Shown here: one piece after another, positions 49,401 to 62,900 of the stretch
Layout: each line of letters starts with the position of its first letter
Numbering within the stretch: the stretch's first letter is position 1
NCBI GenBank assembly: GCA_013397115.1
Contig: VWZW01002576.1
Coordinates: 652,314 to 716,313, forward strand
Length of the DNA stretch: 64,000 nucleotides
From: Edolisoma coerulescens
Taxonomy: Eukaryota > Chordata > Aves > Passeriformes > Campephagidae
Reading direction: 5' to 3'
Translations under genes and position numbers: made by a program
Notes under the pieces: model-generated
The model's input: only the letters and a program-made list of their open reading frames with translations
Told to the model about the DNA's origin: nothing
Database searches by the model: none

Positions 49401-52400
49401 CAAGCCTGGGATGGTAAGACAGCACACTGCTAAAAGCAAAGCACAGCAAACATCCAGGGAAAATTGAAATTACAACAGTACAAAACCAGGGGTCTCCTGC
49501 CTTCATAGTCCAATGGTTCTGGCAAATGCATTCACCCCTGCAGTTGTGTTTGGCCCTTGCTAAAATTATCTCTGATTTGCTTAATGGGGTCCTGGTTCTG
49601 CAGGAACCAAAGATACCAATGATGGTCTTTTGTACTTTTTCTCCTTGCTATCCCATTACATTTCTGGTTTCCAGGCTTTATTAAGCTGATTGTAGAGCAT
49701 TGATGAGCTGTGGTACTGTAGGGTGACATGTCCTGAGAACCCTTCTCAACTTTCACATGCTTGCTCATTATGAGTTCCTTGAGGACTTAAGTTTCCCAAA
49801 TCAAAGGAGATACAAACTGAAAAACTACACTTATTTACATTCTTTAATTCATTGTAGCTCACAAATTTGAATCGTACACCTCAGTACTAAGAAAAATTCT
49901 GAGGAACTTCTGGAGGAGCATGGGGTATGACTCTAATCTCCCTTGGCGGCATAAGAAGAAGGATGAAGGTGAGGTCTTGACTAAACATTGTATTGAGAAG
50001 TAGAACGGAAAATCTTTAATACCACTCAACTCTCCAACACCACATTCCCCCATTCATCACATCCCACCTCCTCTCCTTTCCTCCTTCCCACCCCAGGAGT
50101 TCAGTCCCAAACACACAGCAGCTGTAGACGGACATAGCTCTGAGGAAAAACCAGTGCACCAGGCAGGCAGTGATGCCAGAGCAGGTCTCTGTCTCCAGCT
50201 TCTCACTCCCCTCCTCACTCCAAATGAGAAGCTGCTGCAGTAATTACTCCAGGCTAGACTGTAGGGGGGTTTAAAAAAGGAACCAGGCATAAAAGACCAG
50301 ATATTGCCAGACAGTTGCAATTTAGGCTCAGGATTAGCACTGCAGTTATGTCAAAACTGCAGTGACAATCAAAATTGTTAGTGAAAATAAAGCATAATTT
50401 TAGAATTGATACTACAGTGCTATTGCTGTGCTGTCCAGTGCTTTCATATATGGACAATAAAACAGACCTTTTTACATTAAATTGTCCCCCTAAACGTGAA
50501 CTAAATCTGGATCAACTTCTGTTATCTCACCATAAAATCTAGAAAACCCAAAATATAGGATGAGCCTCTTCCTCGATGTTCTATCAAGCCCTTCTACAAG
50601 CACTCTTTTTCAGACAGAAAACAGAGTTTAGAAACTCAGTTTTTCTAGCATTCTTCAGACATATCCTACTAAAATCCAACTAAAAGCTTGCCTGGTCATG
50701 CTGCAGAAGTCAAAGAGCCTGTGCTCTAGGTATCACAACCCCTTTTTTTGTCTTATTGAGCAGAAGATTATTTTGGCATTTTGGTTATATAAATTGAAAT
50801 ATTTATCTACAAATATTTTATTCTTGAACTACTCCATCAACCAAAGCAAATCACTTTCTATAGCTTCAGTTTGCTGCTTGGTTTACCCTTAGTACAACAC
50901 AGGGAAGTGAAGGCATTCATTAAGAAAGTAACTTCACAAAACACTATCCTGTGGTCTTATTTGTCTATGCTACCTACTCAGTTTTATTTGTCAGTACTGC
51001 TCAATACTGTGTCAATTCATATGGTTACTCAAAGCACTCCCACAATAACTGGACTGAAAAACTCAGAAGAGATGAAAAAAACTCACAGGAAAAAAAGACA
51101 CAAACTCCATGTCTGACTTACGGAATAAGGTATTTCTCATAATTTTACAAAAAGAAGCAGATTAAGTTCATTTTTGCTATTGTCATTTTCAATCAAAGTG
51201 TTCAGTACATCCATGTACGTTCTGTATTTCCCACATCAAACAGAACTTATTTGGTAGAGTCCTTTCCTCAAAAACTAACAAGATCTAAATTGCTTTTAAT
51301 TAAAATTATAGTAACTGAGCTTGAAAATACAGCTTGGACTCAGAAAATAAACAAAAATAAAATTGCTTGCATAATAAAAGACAAAAGTTTCACAATTAAA
51401 CTCTTTCTCCATGGGAAATTATTTGTTTTACAGGGCTGGTGCTTAATCATTCCATCCTGTTTTCACCCCTGGGCTTTACTTCTGAAGCACCATAATCAAA
51501 TACAAGGCTACAATGAAAAGCTGTTTCAGTGCCCCAGTGCACAGATCACATTCTCTTATTGAGCTCCCTGCCCTTTCCTACCTGTCCTTCCTCCCTCCCA
51601 TCTTCAAACAAGAAGTACAGCTTGATCTTTTCCTTGATCTTTCTGTAAAAAGCAATCTATAATATTGACCTCTAAGAAGCTGCTAGCAATTAGATTTCCC
51701 AAGGGGTTACCAGAGTGAGGCCAATGTTAGATGATTCAGGAATTGCAAGTATTCCAGGGACTTTTCTGAATAAAACCTCTTCACCTGGAACAGCTGCAGA
51801 AACACTTCGGCTGACCAAGAGAGTGAGTGGTCTTCAAGCTGCCTCCCTCCAAAATTCCAGCTACTGCTCCCTGTGTTCCTTGTCAATCCACTCTGGAGCA
51901 GCCCTTAATTCCCACAGGCAAATTCCCACAGCCAAATTTTCTACTGCTTGTAAAAGCATTGTATGCCCCAAGTACTGACCACAGGCACAGGGTAATTGGA
52001 GGTTTTCCTTTGCTTTCCTTAATGGAAATGTGGACTGCTAAAAAAAAAAAAGACCACCAAGAACACGTGGGTCTCCAAGAAGGATAAAATGAGCAGATGA
52101 AGTCCTGCATACTCTCTGCATACAGGAATAATTTTCATTGCTCAATAAAAACATTATTATTCTTTAGAAAGAGGGCTCTCAGCCACTTTACTACTGAAAA
52201 TTCTTAGTCATACTCTTATACTCTCTTCCTCACGAACAATTATTTATAATACAGTACACCTTAAGAGCTTAAAATTACCATTCAGTAGCCACCAGAGGTA
52301 AATATTTCTTGAGAAATTCTCACTTTAAAATTAAGTTCCCCACATGCCCAAGCACTGCTGTTCTTTAATAAGTTACTCTGCCAAAACAATATCCTTTAGC

Positions 52401-55400
52401 TTTTTTCCCCACCTTGGGAGGACAAGCAAGTGTTGGGGCCAGATCAATTTGTGGATGAATCCTTTCATTGCATCTCAGACATTCTATGAGGTGTTTTTCC
52501 AGACAATTTTATCTCCCAAATACTACAACAAAGCCTGTTCAGGAGACAGAGTCAGTAAACTTTAGGCTGTCCTAACATCCCCTTTATTTTCATAGGCTGA
52601 ACCACAGGCCACTAAGGTATAAATGACCATGATACTTAAGGACTCCCCAGGCACTTAGAATCTATAAATCAGAGGGATCACCTGCCTTTGAAGTAGGTTT
52701 CTTTCAGATAAATAGTGAAAAACTGCTTCAGCGTGTAGCCATCAACATAAAAGTCCTCTCAGACATAGCAAATAAGGCAACTTTTGGACTATAACAGCAC
52801 CAACTCATCCAAAACTAAATGTATTCTGAAGTCACTAAGAGGTCTTTGACACATTTTTGTCTATAAAAAGTCCAACTCCAGATGGATGTGTCAAACTGGT
52901 AGATTTTTTTCGTGCTGGATGTTAAATGAAGACCCCTGCAAAGAGCTGCAGCATTTAACGTGTGCTGAACCATCTCCCTGGGTGCAGTGCATGGAAGTGC
53001 TTACAGGAAGAAGCCACTCAGTAATTGTTTTCTCAGCTTTTTAAGAAACTGAGAAGTCCATCCATGCAATGGACAGCAATTCTTTAATGCAATGGAGTGG
53101 AAGTACAATTGTGATTTTTGCAATGTTTAAGTCACAAAAATTAGAACTTTCTTTTTCTTCAATCTTTTCAACACAGCATTTGCAAAACCACCCAGCTTCC
53201 TTCTCTCTCTCATTTACTAAAAACAAAATAAAACCAACCTCAAAGAAACAAACAAGGTGTTTTAGTAGCTGGTAGTATAAATTTAGAACACCAAATCAGC
53301 AGTGAAAAAGAAGAGACTGAAGAGCCCCCTTAAAAAAATACGTTTTGTATAAGTCATTATATGTATGTATCTACCACAGGCATGTGTTCAAAAGGAAAAA
53401 CAAAGGCAAAAAATCCACACTTGAAGGTTTTTCCATCAGTGATTGACAGGCAAAATTTGATAATTGCCTGAATTAAGAATATTAGTTTCCCCCACATTTC
53501 CAAATCTAGTGGAATTCCTAAGTAGGAATGTCCCAGAAAGTTGACATTTTTCCAGTGAGAGCAGACAGTGCATTCAGAACAGAATACAGGAGCATGGGAA
53601 TATGCAAGTTAATAGTAGGCATTTATACAAAATATAAGATTGAATACAAAGCATGTTCATGGTCTTACAACCAACCAATTACTTTTAGAAAAACACCCCA
53701 ATTCAAAAAAACAAACCAACAACGACAGAAAACCCAAACTGCTGAAAAACCACTTAGCATTGCCAATTGCATGATGCATTAGAGACCATTTACTGAATAT
53801 CTAATCCAAAACAGATTATCGCAGCATAAGAGAATAATCTGTTTAAACAGTTCACTATGGCATGGAAAGCATCAGCCTCCTTTGGCTTTATTGATGGAGT
53901 AAATCTTCATTTAAAAGAAAAAAGAAGGTAAGAGAAAGGTATCATTTATCTCTGGGATGCCATGTGAAGTGAATGCACAGCACAATTCTGCCACAGCTGA
54001 TAGAGAACATCACTTTACAGAGATCTTGCATGGCTACTCTTAACCTGCGCTATTTAGTTTTGCATTTCTCAAAATTCTCCATTAGCAGTCAGAAAAATTA
54101 ATGATAGATTGAATTTTTCTATTGAAACCATTGAGTTTGAGTTAATAGAAAAGTGTTTGCAACAAAACCAGCGTACTAGCAAAAATCCATGATCCGAGTG
54201 TGCAAAAAATAAGTAGTGAGTCAAGGGATGAGAGTAGGTTGGGTTTTGCATACTGTGAGTCCGGCATTTTGTCCTAGATGTAAATAGAAAAAAATTACTC
54301 CAGGCTGGCACTGATGAAAACATACGCAAAATGAGGAAGAAAGAGGACCCTTCTTGCCACTCAATCACCTTTTGGGATTTGAGGAACAGTTGCTCTGTCT
54401 TTGGCATTTTTGTGCTAGTCCAGATCAAACAAACCAGAGGGGGATGCAGAGGTTTTCAAAGTACTTGAAGCTCCTATTGATTTCTGCTCCTTTCTGAAAC
54501 TGATTTGAAGTTTAACACCAGCATTTTTGCTCTCTCTCAAATTCCCCCTGATTTATCTCTTTTCTTTTTTTTCTTTTCTTCATCTTTTCATTCCATGACC
54601 ATTTTTCTGAAAAGAGTTTTGATTTAGCTAGTCAAGACTTTCTATTGCAACACTGCCGTGAGTCAATGAGCAAAAAGCCCAGCGAAATCGATGACTAAGG
54701 GCATAGAAAGATGAATTCTGGCACAGCGAGCTGGGATGATTGAAAACTTACTGCACCAGATGCTCATTACTGAGTCTGGTCACTTCAGCAGAGTTACTTG
54801 GACTTGCTAGGAGCCGTACTCTGATTTGAGGAACAAAATTCAGACAACTTGTTAATTCAGCTGCAAAGGTGCTAATCACCAGTGAGGTGGCAGACATGTT
54901 AAAGAACCACATTTAACTTCTGGAGAAATAATCAGTCTGCACCCTAAAATGGATTGAGCTTGGCAAGCGTGTGCCTTGGCTTCCAGTGCATAGTATAAAC
55001 CACGTGTTAAGCTTTGGCTACCCTAGCAAATCTGCCAATAGGTGACTGCATAAAAAAGAGGTACATCTTCCAGTTCTACTTCTTATGAATTTGTCTTATT
55101 CTGCTTTCAAGTAGAACAATCAAAGATCTGAAAAAAGTTTTTAGCTCATTGTGACTTTTTCCACCCAAAAAGACCTTCAAACAAGACTTGTCTTGCATTA
55201 TAGAACAATTAAACCCAGAAAATTATCCCCTCTACCTCAAAAAGGTAATGAGAAACATTTCAAGATAGACTTGACTTGCCAACTGTTCCAATATTATTGT
55301 TGCAGCTGGAATAATTAAAAAAAAATAAAGCTATGATAGCAGTTGATATTAGACCAAGCAAGTTAAGATCACTTTTAAATTCTTTATTTAGTGCTACATT

Positions 55401-56356
55401 ACAGTTAACATTTCAGCACTACTTAATCCATCAAATAAGTGTAATATTACAAAGTTTTATTCTGAACTGAGTTACGTTTCCCCTCAAAGAATGAGAGAAT
55501 TGCTTACTGTAGGATCAAAGTCTCAATTACTTTGTCCTCACTGTCTGTTGAAATTACAAAGCAGTCTAGAAAAATAAAACCACCATGTATGGAAGAGGAG
55601 AAAGAAAAACGAAAATTTGCTGTGGGAGCAATGATGAATAAATAGTAGAAAGAGCATTGTTACAAAGCATAAAAGAAGGAACTCAGAGCTAGGGAAGTAT
55701 GTGTCAGAATCTGTACAGAGAAGATAGAATATAGGCACTGGATTAAGAAGCTACAACACGTCACAAGAAAATATAATTGCAATATATAAATTTATAACAC
55801 TGCATCAAGTGCAGTTATTTCAAAGACAAAAATGAAATAGTGAATGCCTAAATGAAGAGTGAGGAAATGTCTTGAATAATTTACCTTACAAGGAGGAGTA
55901 ATAATAATTCACTTCCAAAAGAACCTCCTCCATCCAGTAAGAATTATAAGTATATGAAGTATAATAATACAAATTAATTACAAGCTGGATCTACACAGGG
56001 AGTCACTTGTGGTTTTTGCCTGTCTGTCCCATAAGAACCTCGGGAGTTCCTTATGCTGAATCCAGTTCAGCAAATGCATCTGAAGGTATGTCAGTGCTTT
56101 TATTCAACCAGACTGAGTTCAAGACAATTTTCCTGAATATATTCACAATAAGGGGGTGACATTTTATTAATAAACCACACATAATATTATCAAAAACGGC
56201 CCTGGTTTTCATTCTGTTTAATGGACTATATTCCAGAGACCACATTCAATCTGAAACCTGTTATTACTTCCCTAAAATAGTAAGTGAAATGATGCCACTT
56301 ACCCAGGTTATTTAGTAGGGACAAAGAGAGTCAAGTAAAGCCACCTGGCACATAGA
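43415..56356. other. Gene-free or intronic region
   Basis: No convincing exon, RNA gene or transposon was found. It could be intergenic or long introns of the minus-strand gene. Items seen: a CA-rich stretch (43925-43960), conserved-looking CpG-bearing segments at 44340-44520, 48340-48660 and 54640-54960, a GC-richer block at 50060-50260, and homopolymers near 42965, 46540 and 52040. A minus-strand frame of 119 codons (54069-54428) shows no domain. Confidence 0.45.
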
Positions 56357-56466
56357 AGCAAAAAAAAAAAAAAAAAAACAAAAAAAAAACAAAAAAAAAA
56401 CCCAAAAAAAACCAAAAAACCACCACCAGCAAACCCAAGAAGACCTGTATCAGAGAAAAAAAAAAA
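56357..56466. repeat. A-rich (A/C) low-complexity tract
   Basis: Long A runs separated by single or short C runs give AAAAAACAAAAAAAAAACCC-type sequence, followed by CCACCACC. It shows no pairing or coding potential. Confidence 0.9.
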
Positions 56467-59400
56467 CCTGACCTTAAACAAGTCTGTTGCACACAAGTAA
56501 AAAGCACAGGTCTCTTTCTTTTAAATTTTCATTCTTCTCTTTTCCTGGAAGTTCTATAGATCTAAATAGTAACTTATATAGCACAAATACGTCATTGATT
56601 TGACAATAAATTAAGGCTCATCTCATTGACTATGGTTTTACAGCCATGCTTACTAGACACACTTTAAGTATTTAGAATAAGACAATATGTAACTGCCTTT
56701 TAGAAGAGATTATATGTCAGAATCTGGATGACACAATATTAAGTTGCTTATATTTTTCTACTTTTAGCTCATGGTTGCAAGCCTGCAAAAAAATAAACCC
56801 AACTTAAGCAACTGCAAATGTTATGGAAAAGTCTAAAATATTTTTAGAATAAAAAATATTTAAGAAGTGTTCCAATGTTACAAATCCAAGAGATATACAA
56901 TACTGCACATACTGTAGCTATAGTATGAAGGGTTAGGAAGATAAACTCCATGCAGGATTTTACTAGAGTTGTTGGAATGTGAGAATTGAATCAATCATGA
57001 GTTTTTCAGAAAAAAAACCACACTGAGGATTAAAATTAAAACTCAGCAAAGTCTAATAATTTTTACTGCTGTTATTAATTGGAAGGCGTAACAGTTTGAA
57101 AAATACTTCTCTAATTAAAACTAGATTTGGTCAACCTCTGACCAAAAGCTCAGACAAAACTACTCCACACCAGCATTAACAGCACATTGCTCACGATCTT
57201 CATCTTGCATTTAGGAAAACCATGTTTTGGCTGGTCTTCTGAGAGACATGGAAGAGCACCGAAATCTCAGGTCTCCACATACACACACGTTGCCTGGAAC
57301 TGCTGAGTATTCTCTGAAAAGCCTCTATTTCCTTTCGAAGCACCTGGCACCTTCTAAAAAATTATATTTGTCTCAAAGTTTCCACACACAATGCAAATAA
57401 GGAAACTACTAAACTGTTTATCTGATCCCTTTTCCTATGTGGCCTGACATGTTTTTAACTATACGAAAAAGAGAAGAGACTGACAGAAATTTCTGGAGAG
57501 AAATAAACAAAGTCAGTCTTTTCTCATTCCTTACAGAAGAGATTAATTTATGCTTCCTTCCTTTAAAAAAAACCCCTCAAAAACAAACAAAAACGCCAAC
57601 TAAATAATGTCTACAAACTAAGGCATGGGGGGGGCAGCTGAGAAAGCATAAAATGGGCTTTACCAGATGAAAGCTAAAACAGAACAGAAAGAGCCTGGAG
57701 TGAGCAATGTGAGAGAATAGCTCACTCACAAGTCACCATCACTAAATGGACACTGAACCAGCACAGTCCTTTCAGTCAGAAAATTTGGCTTTGTACCTGT
57801 CTCCACTATAAAAAAATGTAAGAGCATCATGGAACAGAGCACGTGGCTAGCCAGAGACGCCCTCTGGCAACTTCATTAATCAGTAGTTTCCATTCCATCC
57901 TGATAAATAGTACAAACTGGATTAGTGTTCACCAGCAAGAACAAGCAGCAACTTCAAGATATTCTGTGGCAGCTTAATTGCTCTGCTGCCTTTCCTGAGC
58001 TAACCCAGGGACCAGGTTAACATCTGTCTCCTGGAAGACGTATAACTTCTGAAATAAAAAGAAAAAACCTCAAGGATTTTTACTTATTTATTTCTTTAAC
58101 ATCAAATCAAGAGTTTTTATATAAACACACTTTCAGCTCCCAGTAAATACCACCTCAGTGAGCTCATACTCCCTCCCTGGCTTCTTTTTATCACCTTACT
58201 CCTGCCCTACACTGCATCTTACACTGCATCTTGCAAGCTGAAGGAAGGATAATATATTTTATTTATATTAGAAGCCACGTAGCATATTTTCTGTGCCGTA
58301 AGTAATCAAACAAAAACATAACAAGATGTTCAATTAAGCTGCAGATCATAGACAAAGTACATCATGCCCCTTAGCAACACCTCCCATTCAGTGCATAGAA
58401 AAATGCTGCAGTCATGACAAATCCTGGTGAAGTTTCTCTCAGTAATTACCCTGCTTAATTCATGTTGTCATTACATGGTAGCTTTGATATGGAAAAATAT
58501 TTAATGTCATATATACCTATGCACAAAGCCGCTAGCAACAAACATGAACCCTCTCAGCAGAGCTATTATAAACATCAAGCTGTATTTTCCTCTTTAAACT
58601 TCAACTCTGTATGCTCTTTGCCCCTGCCTGGCCCACCTGGGAACAAGCTGGAGGTCATCCCATGCTGCTGGTCAGAACCAACCCTGGAGGCATTCCCAGC
58701 CCCTCAGGTATGTGAAGCTGCCTCACTCCCCGTTTTACAGAGGGCAGTTCACCCCTTTGCGTATTTCTCCTTCTGCACCTTCTCTGCACTTTGATCCTCA
58801 GCTCTGTCACATCCACCCCAGTGCCCAGCCCTGCTCCTGACCCTGCTGCTGATGCTCTTGCCTTGCTTGCTTCCATTCCTAATGCTGCTATTCTGGACAT
58901 CTCGACTTTCCAGACTCGCATCTTCTCCATCAGCTGACTCATTTTCATTTGTGACTGCCACCACCCCATCCCTTCAGTTTGACAGAATGGTTCTTCAGTT
59001 TGTTGTTGGATCAGTCTGCTGCACTCAGCTGTTCTATTCCATGTTTCCCAAGCCAGCATGACTGCCCTCAAGTCATTTACATCATGCACATGAAACCCCA
59101 AATAGAGTCCATTTTGTATAAATAAGGCATACTACACAAACAGGTCGTCTCCATGCAGCTTAAAGTTGCCACTGTTAAAGGCTGATTCGTCACCTTTCAA
59201 CAGAAAGCTACAAAGCCACCTGCAAGTTGAGGTGTGTTAGCCCACACTGTGAATTACCAGAGCTACCACATTCTATCTAGTGTACACACAAAACTCATCA
59301 AGGTAATAAACAAAAAAAAAAAAAAAAAGAAAAACATGCTAAATGCACAAAGCAGCAATTGACAGGAATAAAATCTGATTTTAAGCACTCTTCAAAACCC

Positions 59401-59790
59401 CACTTCTGTATATGCATATATTAGCAAAAAAGCATTTAAAGAATACAACCAAAGAACAACTTTTATTTAGGGATACCCAAACACAACTGGTGTCAAAACC
59501 CTCTCTTACAGAGCATATGAAACAGAGAAGCTTCAAACTGATCTTTGGTTCACAGCACTTGAAGATACTATTGAATAAATAATTTGGTTTGTAATTGCTG
59601 AGATTTCAAAAATGCTCCACAAGTAGCATTTGCATGTATAAAAAAGCCCTATCAAGTCTGAAGTGTTAGACTTCCCATTCTATTATTTCACTTTGAAGTA
59701 CAATGCAGGCATTCTAAAGGAGTTGTTTGCCCTCAGAACAAAAGGAGGGGGAAAAAGCCTCTGTTTTAAATGCACAATGCACTTTTGTTT
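56467..59790. other. Gene-free region with a GC-richer block
   Basis: No gene was recognised. 58590-59060 is GC-rich with overlapping frames of 110 codons (plus) and 148 codons (minus), neither with a domain. An AATAAA directly precedes an A17 run near 59303-59328, downstream of that block. This resembles the arrangement at 2.1 kb but with almost no spacing, so it may be chance. Confidence 0.45.
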
Positions 59791-59999
59791 GGAAGGGAAA
59801 AAACAAAACAACAACAAAAAAACCAAAACCGACAAAAAGAAACAAACAAACAAAAAAAACCCACCCCCCCCCCCAAACCCCCCCCAAAAAAAAAAAAAAC
59901 CACCAAGCTACAACCAACCAACACACAAAAAAACCACCCCCAAACAAAAAAAAAAACCAACAAAAAGCTAGCCCCAAGAGGAAAAAAACAAGCAACAGG
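59791..59999. repeat. Nearly T-free A/C tract with C-runs; minus-strand G-quadruplex potential
   Basis: Only two T residues occur in about 209 bases, and none from 59791 to 59908. C runs of 3 (59860), 11 (59864-59874) and 8 (59878-59885) lie close together, so the minus strand reads G8-TTT-G11-T-G3, enough for a G-quadruplex. The plus strand could form an i-motif. The six-frame 'proteins' here are low-complexity artefacts. Confidence 0.9.
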
Positions 60000-62900
60000 T
60001 TATCAAAACATTATTTCGTCAGTTTATTTTACCTTCAGTCAGAATAAAACAAGGCACAGCCATAGCATTGAAAAGCCTATTAAATTTAAATTTCATCTCA
60101 AACTGGGGCAAATAATGAAGTATTAAAGTTACCTGCAGATGAGAAAATCCTTTCTCAATGTATATTTGAAACACACCTTTTTCATTAGACATGGTCCTGA
60201 CTGCTCAAATTGTTGATGTACTTCAGGAATTGTGCAGTTTGGCTGCACCTTGATTTTGTAGCTGCAGGAGAGTCAGCACGAATGCAATGCCTCTGGTTTT
60301 TGATAGGAAGTGCTATGCCTGCTTTTGTGTCAGCTGAATTTTAAATCTGCTCATCAAAAGGTTTAGGAAGATGCTCCTGTTGTCATCAGTTATTCTCATA
60401 TTCAGGCATTTTATGGTTCAATTAACACCACAAGACAAACCTAAATGTCTGGGGAAGGAGGGAGAAGAGGAACAGTAGGGTGGAAGGATGGATCTGCTCT
60501 GGTTTATAGAACCAAAGATCTAAGCAGTTTTTAAATCAAATACAAATCAATGAAGTGTTCACATCAAGCTTTATGGAAACCAGAAAGAAATAGCAACCTG
60601 GCTACAAAAATGGGAGTTAAAGCTTTTTTTTTTTTTTAAACAGTTCAATAAAATGTCTCCAATATTTACAAAATCCATTACTGCTGTAATTAGCAACACA
60701 AGCCTACCTATAGAAAGATATGAAAACTGATTTTAGCATGTAAGCAAAGTTGACGTAATTAATCAAGATGTCAGAAGATATTCCTGTAGAAACTTTTTAA
60801 GGCAGCTATTCTTTTAAAATGTAACTCAGCTTATGTACAAAACTCTATATTTGGATGACACACTGTATCCATTCATACTTGGTAGTTACTTAAAATGAAA
60901 ATGGCATTGGTATTTTGCAACTGATTTTTTCCTAATACTGTTTATTAACATATCTATGTTAAAGTTTCACTGTATTTTGCTTAGCTTTTCAACTTCATTA
61001 AATGCAATTCACATTATTTCTATAGAGCATATAAGATTAATATACTCTATTCTACGTTCAAGAGATGCAAGACACCAGTATTTGGATCTATTCTTATACT
61101 ATCAGAGGCTTCTCCAGTAGGTAATTAATGCTGACATAAAAATTCCAGGCTTTTTGAAGTCCTGCTTTTATGTTAGCAACTACTCATAGAATAAGGAAGT
61201 TTTTTGTTCCTTATTAATTTTTCTTATTCCAGGACCACCATATTCAAAGCTATGCTTCTAAACAGAATCCAACCTAGTATATAAATCCATGACCTCAATA
61301 TTTCCTTTTGTAAACTTGCTTTAAGTTTGTTTATAAGATACACGCAACTGTGAATAGCTCCCAACAACAGAATTGATACAGAGAGCAGGCAAATCACACT
61401 TCAGTTACTTCATTTGGTAGATTTAGATACGCAGGCAGATGGGAATTAACACAAAATACCTTTAAAGTCTACAAATTACTGTCACATTTGAATCTATTTT
61501 GGTTCCATCAGTAGACCATACATTGTAGCTACTAATTAAGGTATCGCTGAATGAAAATAATGGAAATAATATTGAAAAACACTGAATATTTTCCAATGGG
61601 ATGAATTACTGACCCTCAAAATGAAGATTTCCATTCAGTTCCACGAGGCTTATCACAGGCTTCTCTGTCTTTCAGTTGAAGTAAGCATTCTCAGATTTGA
61701 TAGCATAAGTTTCATAAAAACAGTTTTCAAATGAGAGGAAAACACTGCTTATTGTTTTTGCAAGACATCTGAACTTCAAGTCTGCTTTAATAGTTCTTGA
61801 GAAGTTAACCTGCTACCTACAGATATAAAACCAGACACCAAATATTTCTGTAACCTTTCTTCCACCTTCTGTAAAGGTTTTTCTTAAACATTTAAAGAAA
61901 AAGTGTAACAGCGCAACAGTCGAGTAAGTCACGGCTGTGACAAAAAAATGGTAGAGCCCAAATAAGAAAGCCATAACAAAACGGCTATCTGGCATCCTGA
62001 ATTTATCCCATTCACTACATTTTTAATATAAATTTTCTGCCTTCAGGCTTTGAATTCATGATTATTGAGTGTTTCTGTGCTCTTTGCTCTACTCCTGTAT
62101 CCTTCTATACACATGCTGTACATCACATGGGACTACTCAGCAATTTTTATATAAACTTTCAAGTTTTCCAGGTTTAAAACCCCCCCTCGAAATTCTCATT
62201 TCCTAGAAGCATGCTATTTCCATGATTCGTGAACATCACTGTACAAATATAACTGAATAAACCCTTTTTAGCTTTTAGTTTGACCACATATCAAGCTTCC
62301 CAGAGCAGCTAGAACCATGTCTGAGGCTTATTTTAAACACTTCCTTCCTTCTAACATCATTTAAACCAACTGAATGTTTGACAATTTAAGCATCCACGTT
62401 GATAACACACTTTCAGACAAAAAAGAACCGCTAAACTAACATGACAAGTTTTAAATCTCACAAACTAAGTATTTTAACTACCATTTAAATAACCACCAAT
62501 TTATGTGAAGTCAGAACTGGGATTGTTTACGAGTTTGAAGTGTTTTAGTGTATTTTGGTACAGCTATGTTTCTATTAATTGAAATTTCTGACTGATAGAC
62601 ATTTCCAGTGAAAACACCTGTTGCCACTGGAGTTGCTGGTCATGTTGTACAATGTATTCCAGGCCAGGACTACAGCAAAAGCCTTTACTTCCAGTTTTTC
62701 CCAACATACACTCAGTGGCTGATAAGAAGTAAGTCCAGCATAAGCAAGCCTCTTTGTTTAAAGGTCTTCCAAAAAAAGAAAAAATGCCAGTTATAACAAA
62801 AATAAATGATGCAAATCATAACTAAGAAATATAAGTTGAGTATTAACCAACAAATTTTTCCTAACAACCTTTGCAGAAGAAATACAACTCCAAAGCGTAA

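Noticed and set aside
54069..54428. 119-codon minus-strand frame
   Set aside because: No domain, no phased neighbouring exon and no clear acceptor/donor pair.
58462..59101. 110-codon plus and 148-codon minus open frames
   Set aside because: They sit in a GC-rich block where stops are rarer. Neither has a recognisable domain, and they overlap each other.
59663..60126. Lysine/proline-rich and glycine/phenylalanine-rich 'proteins' on opposite strands
   Set aside because: They are translations of the A/C low-complexity tract.
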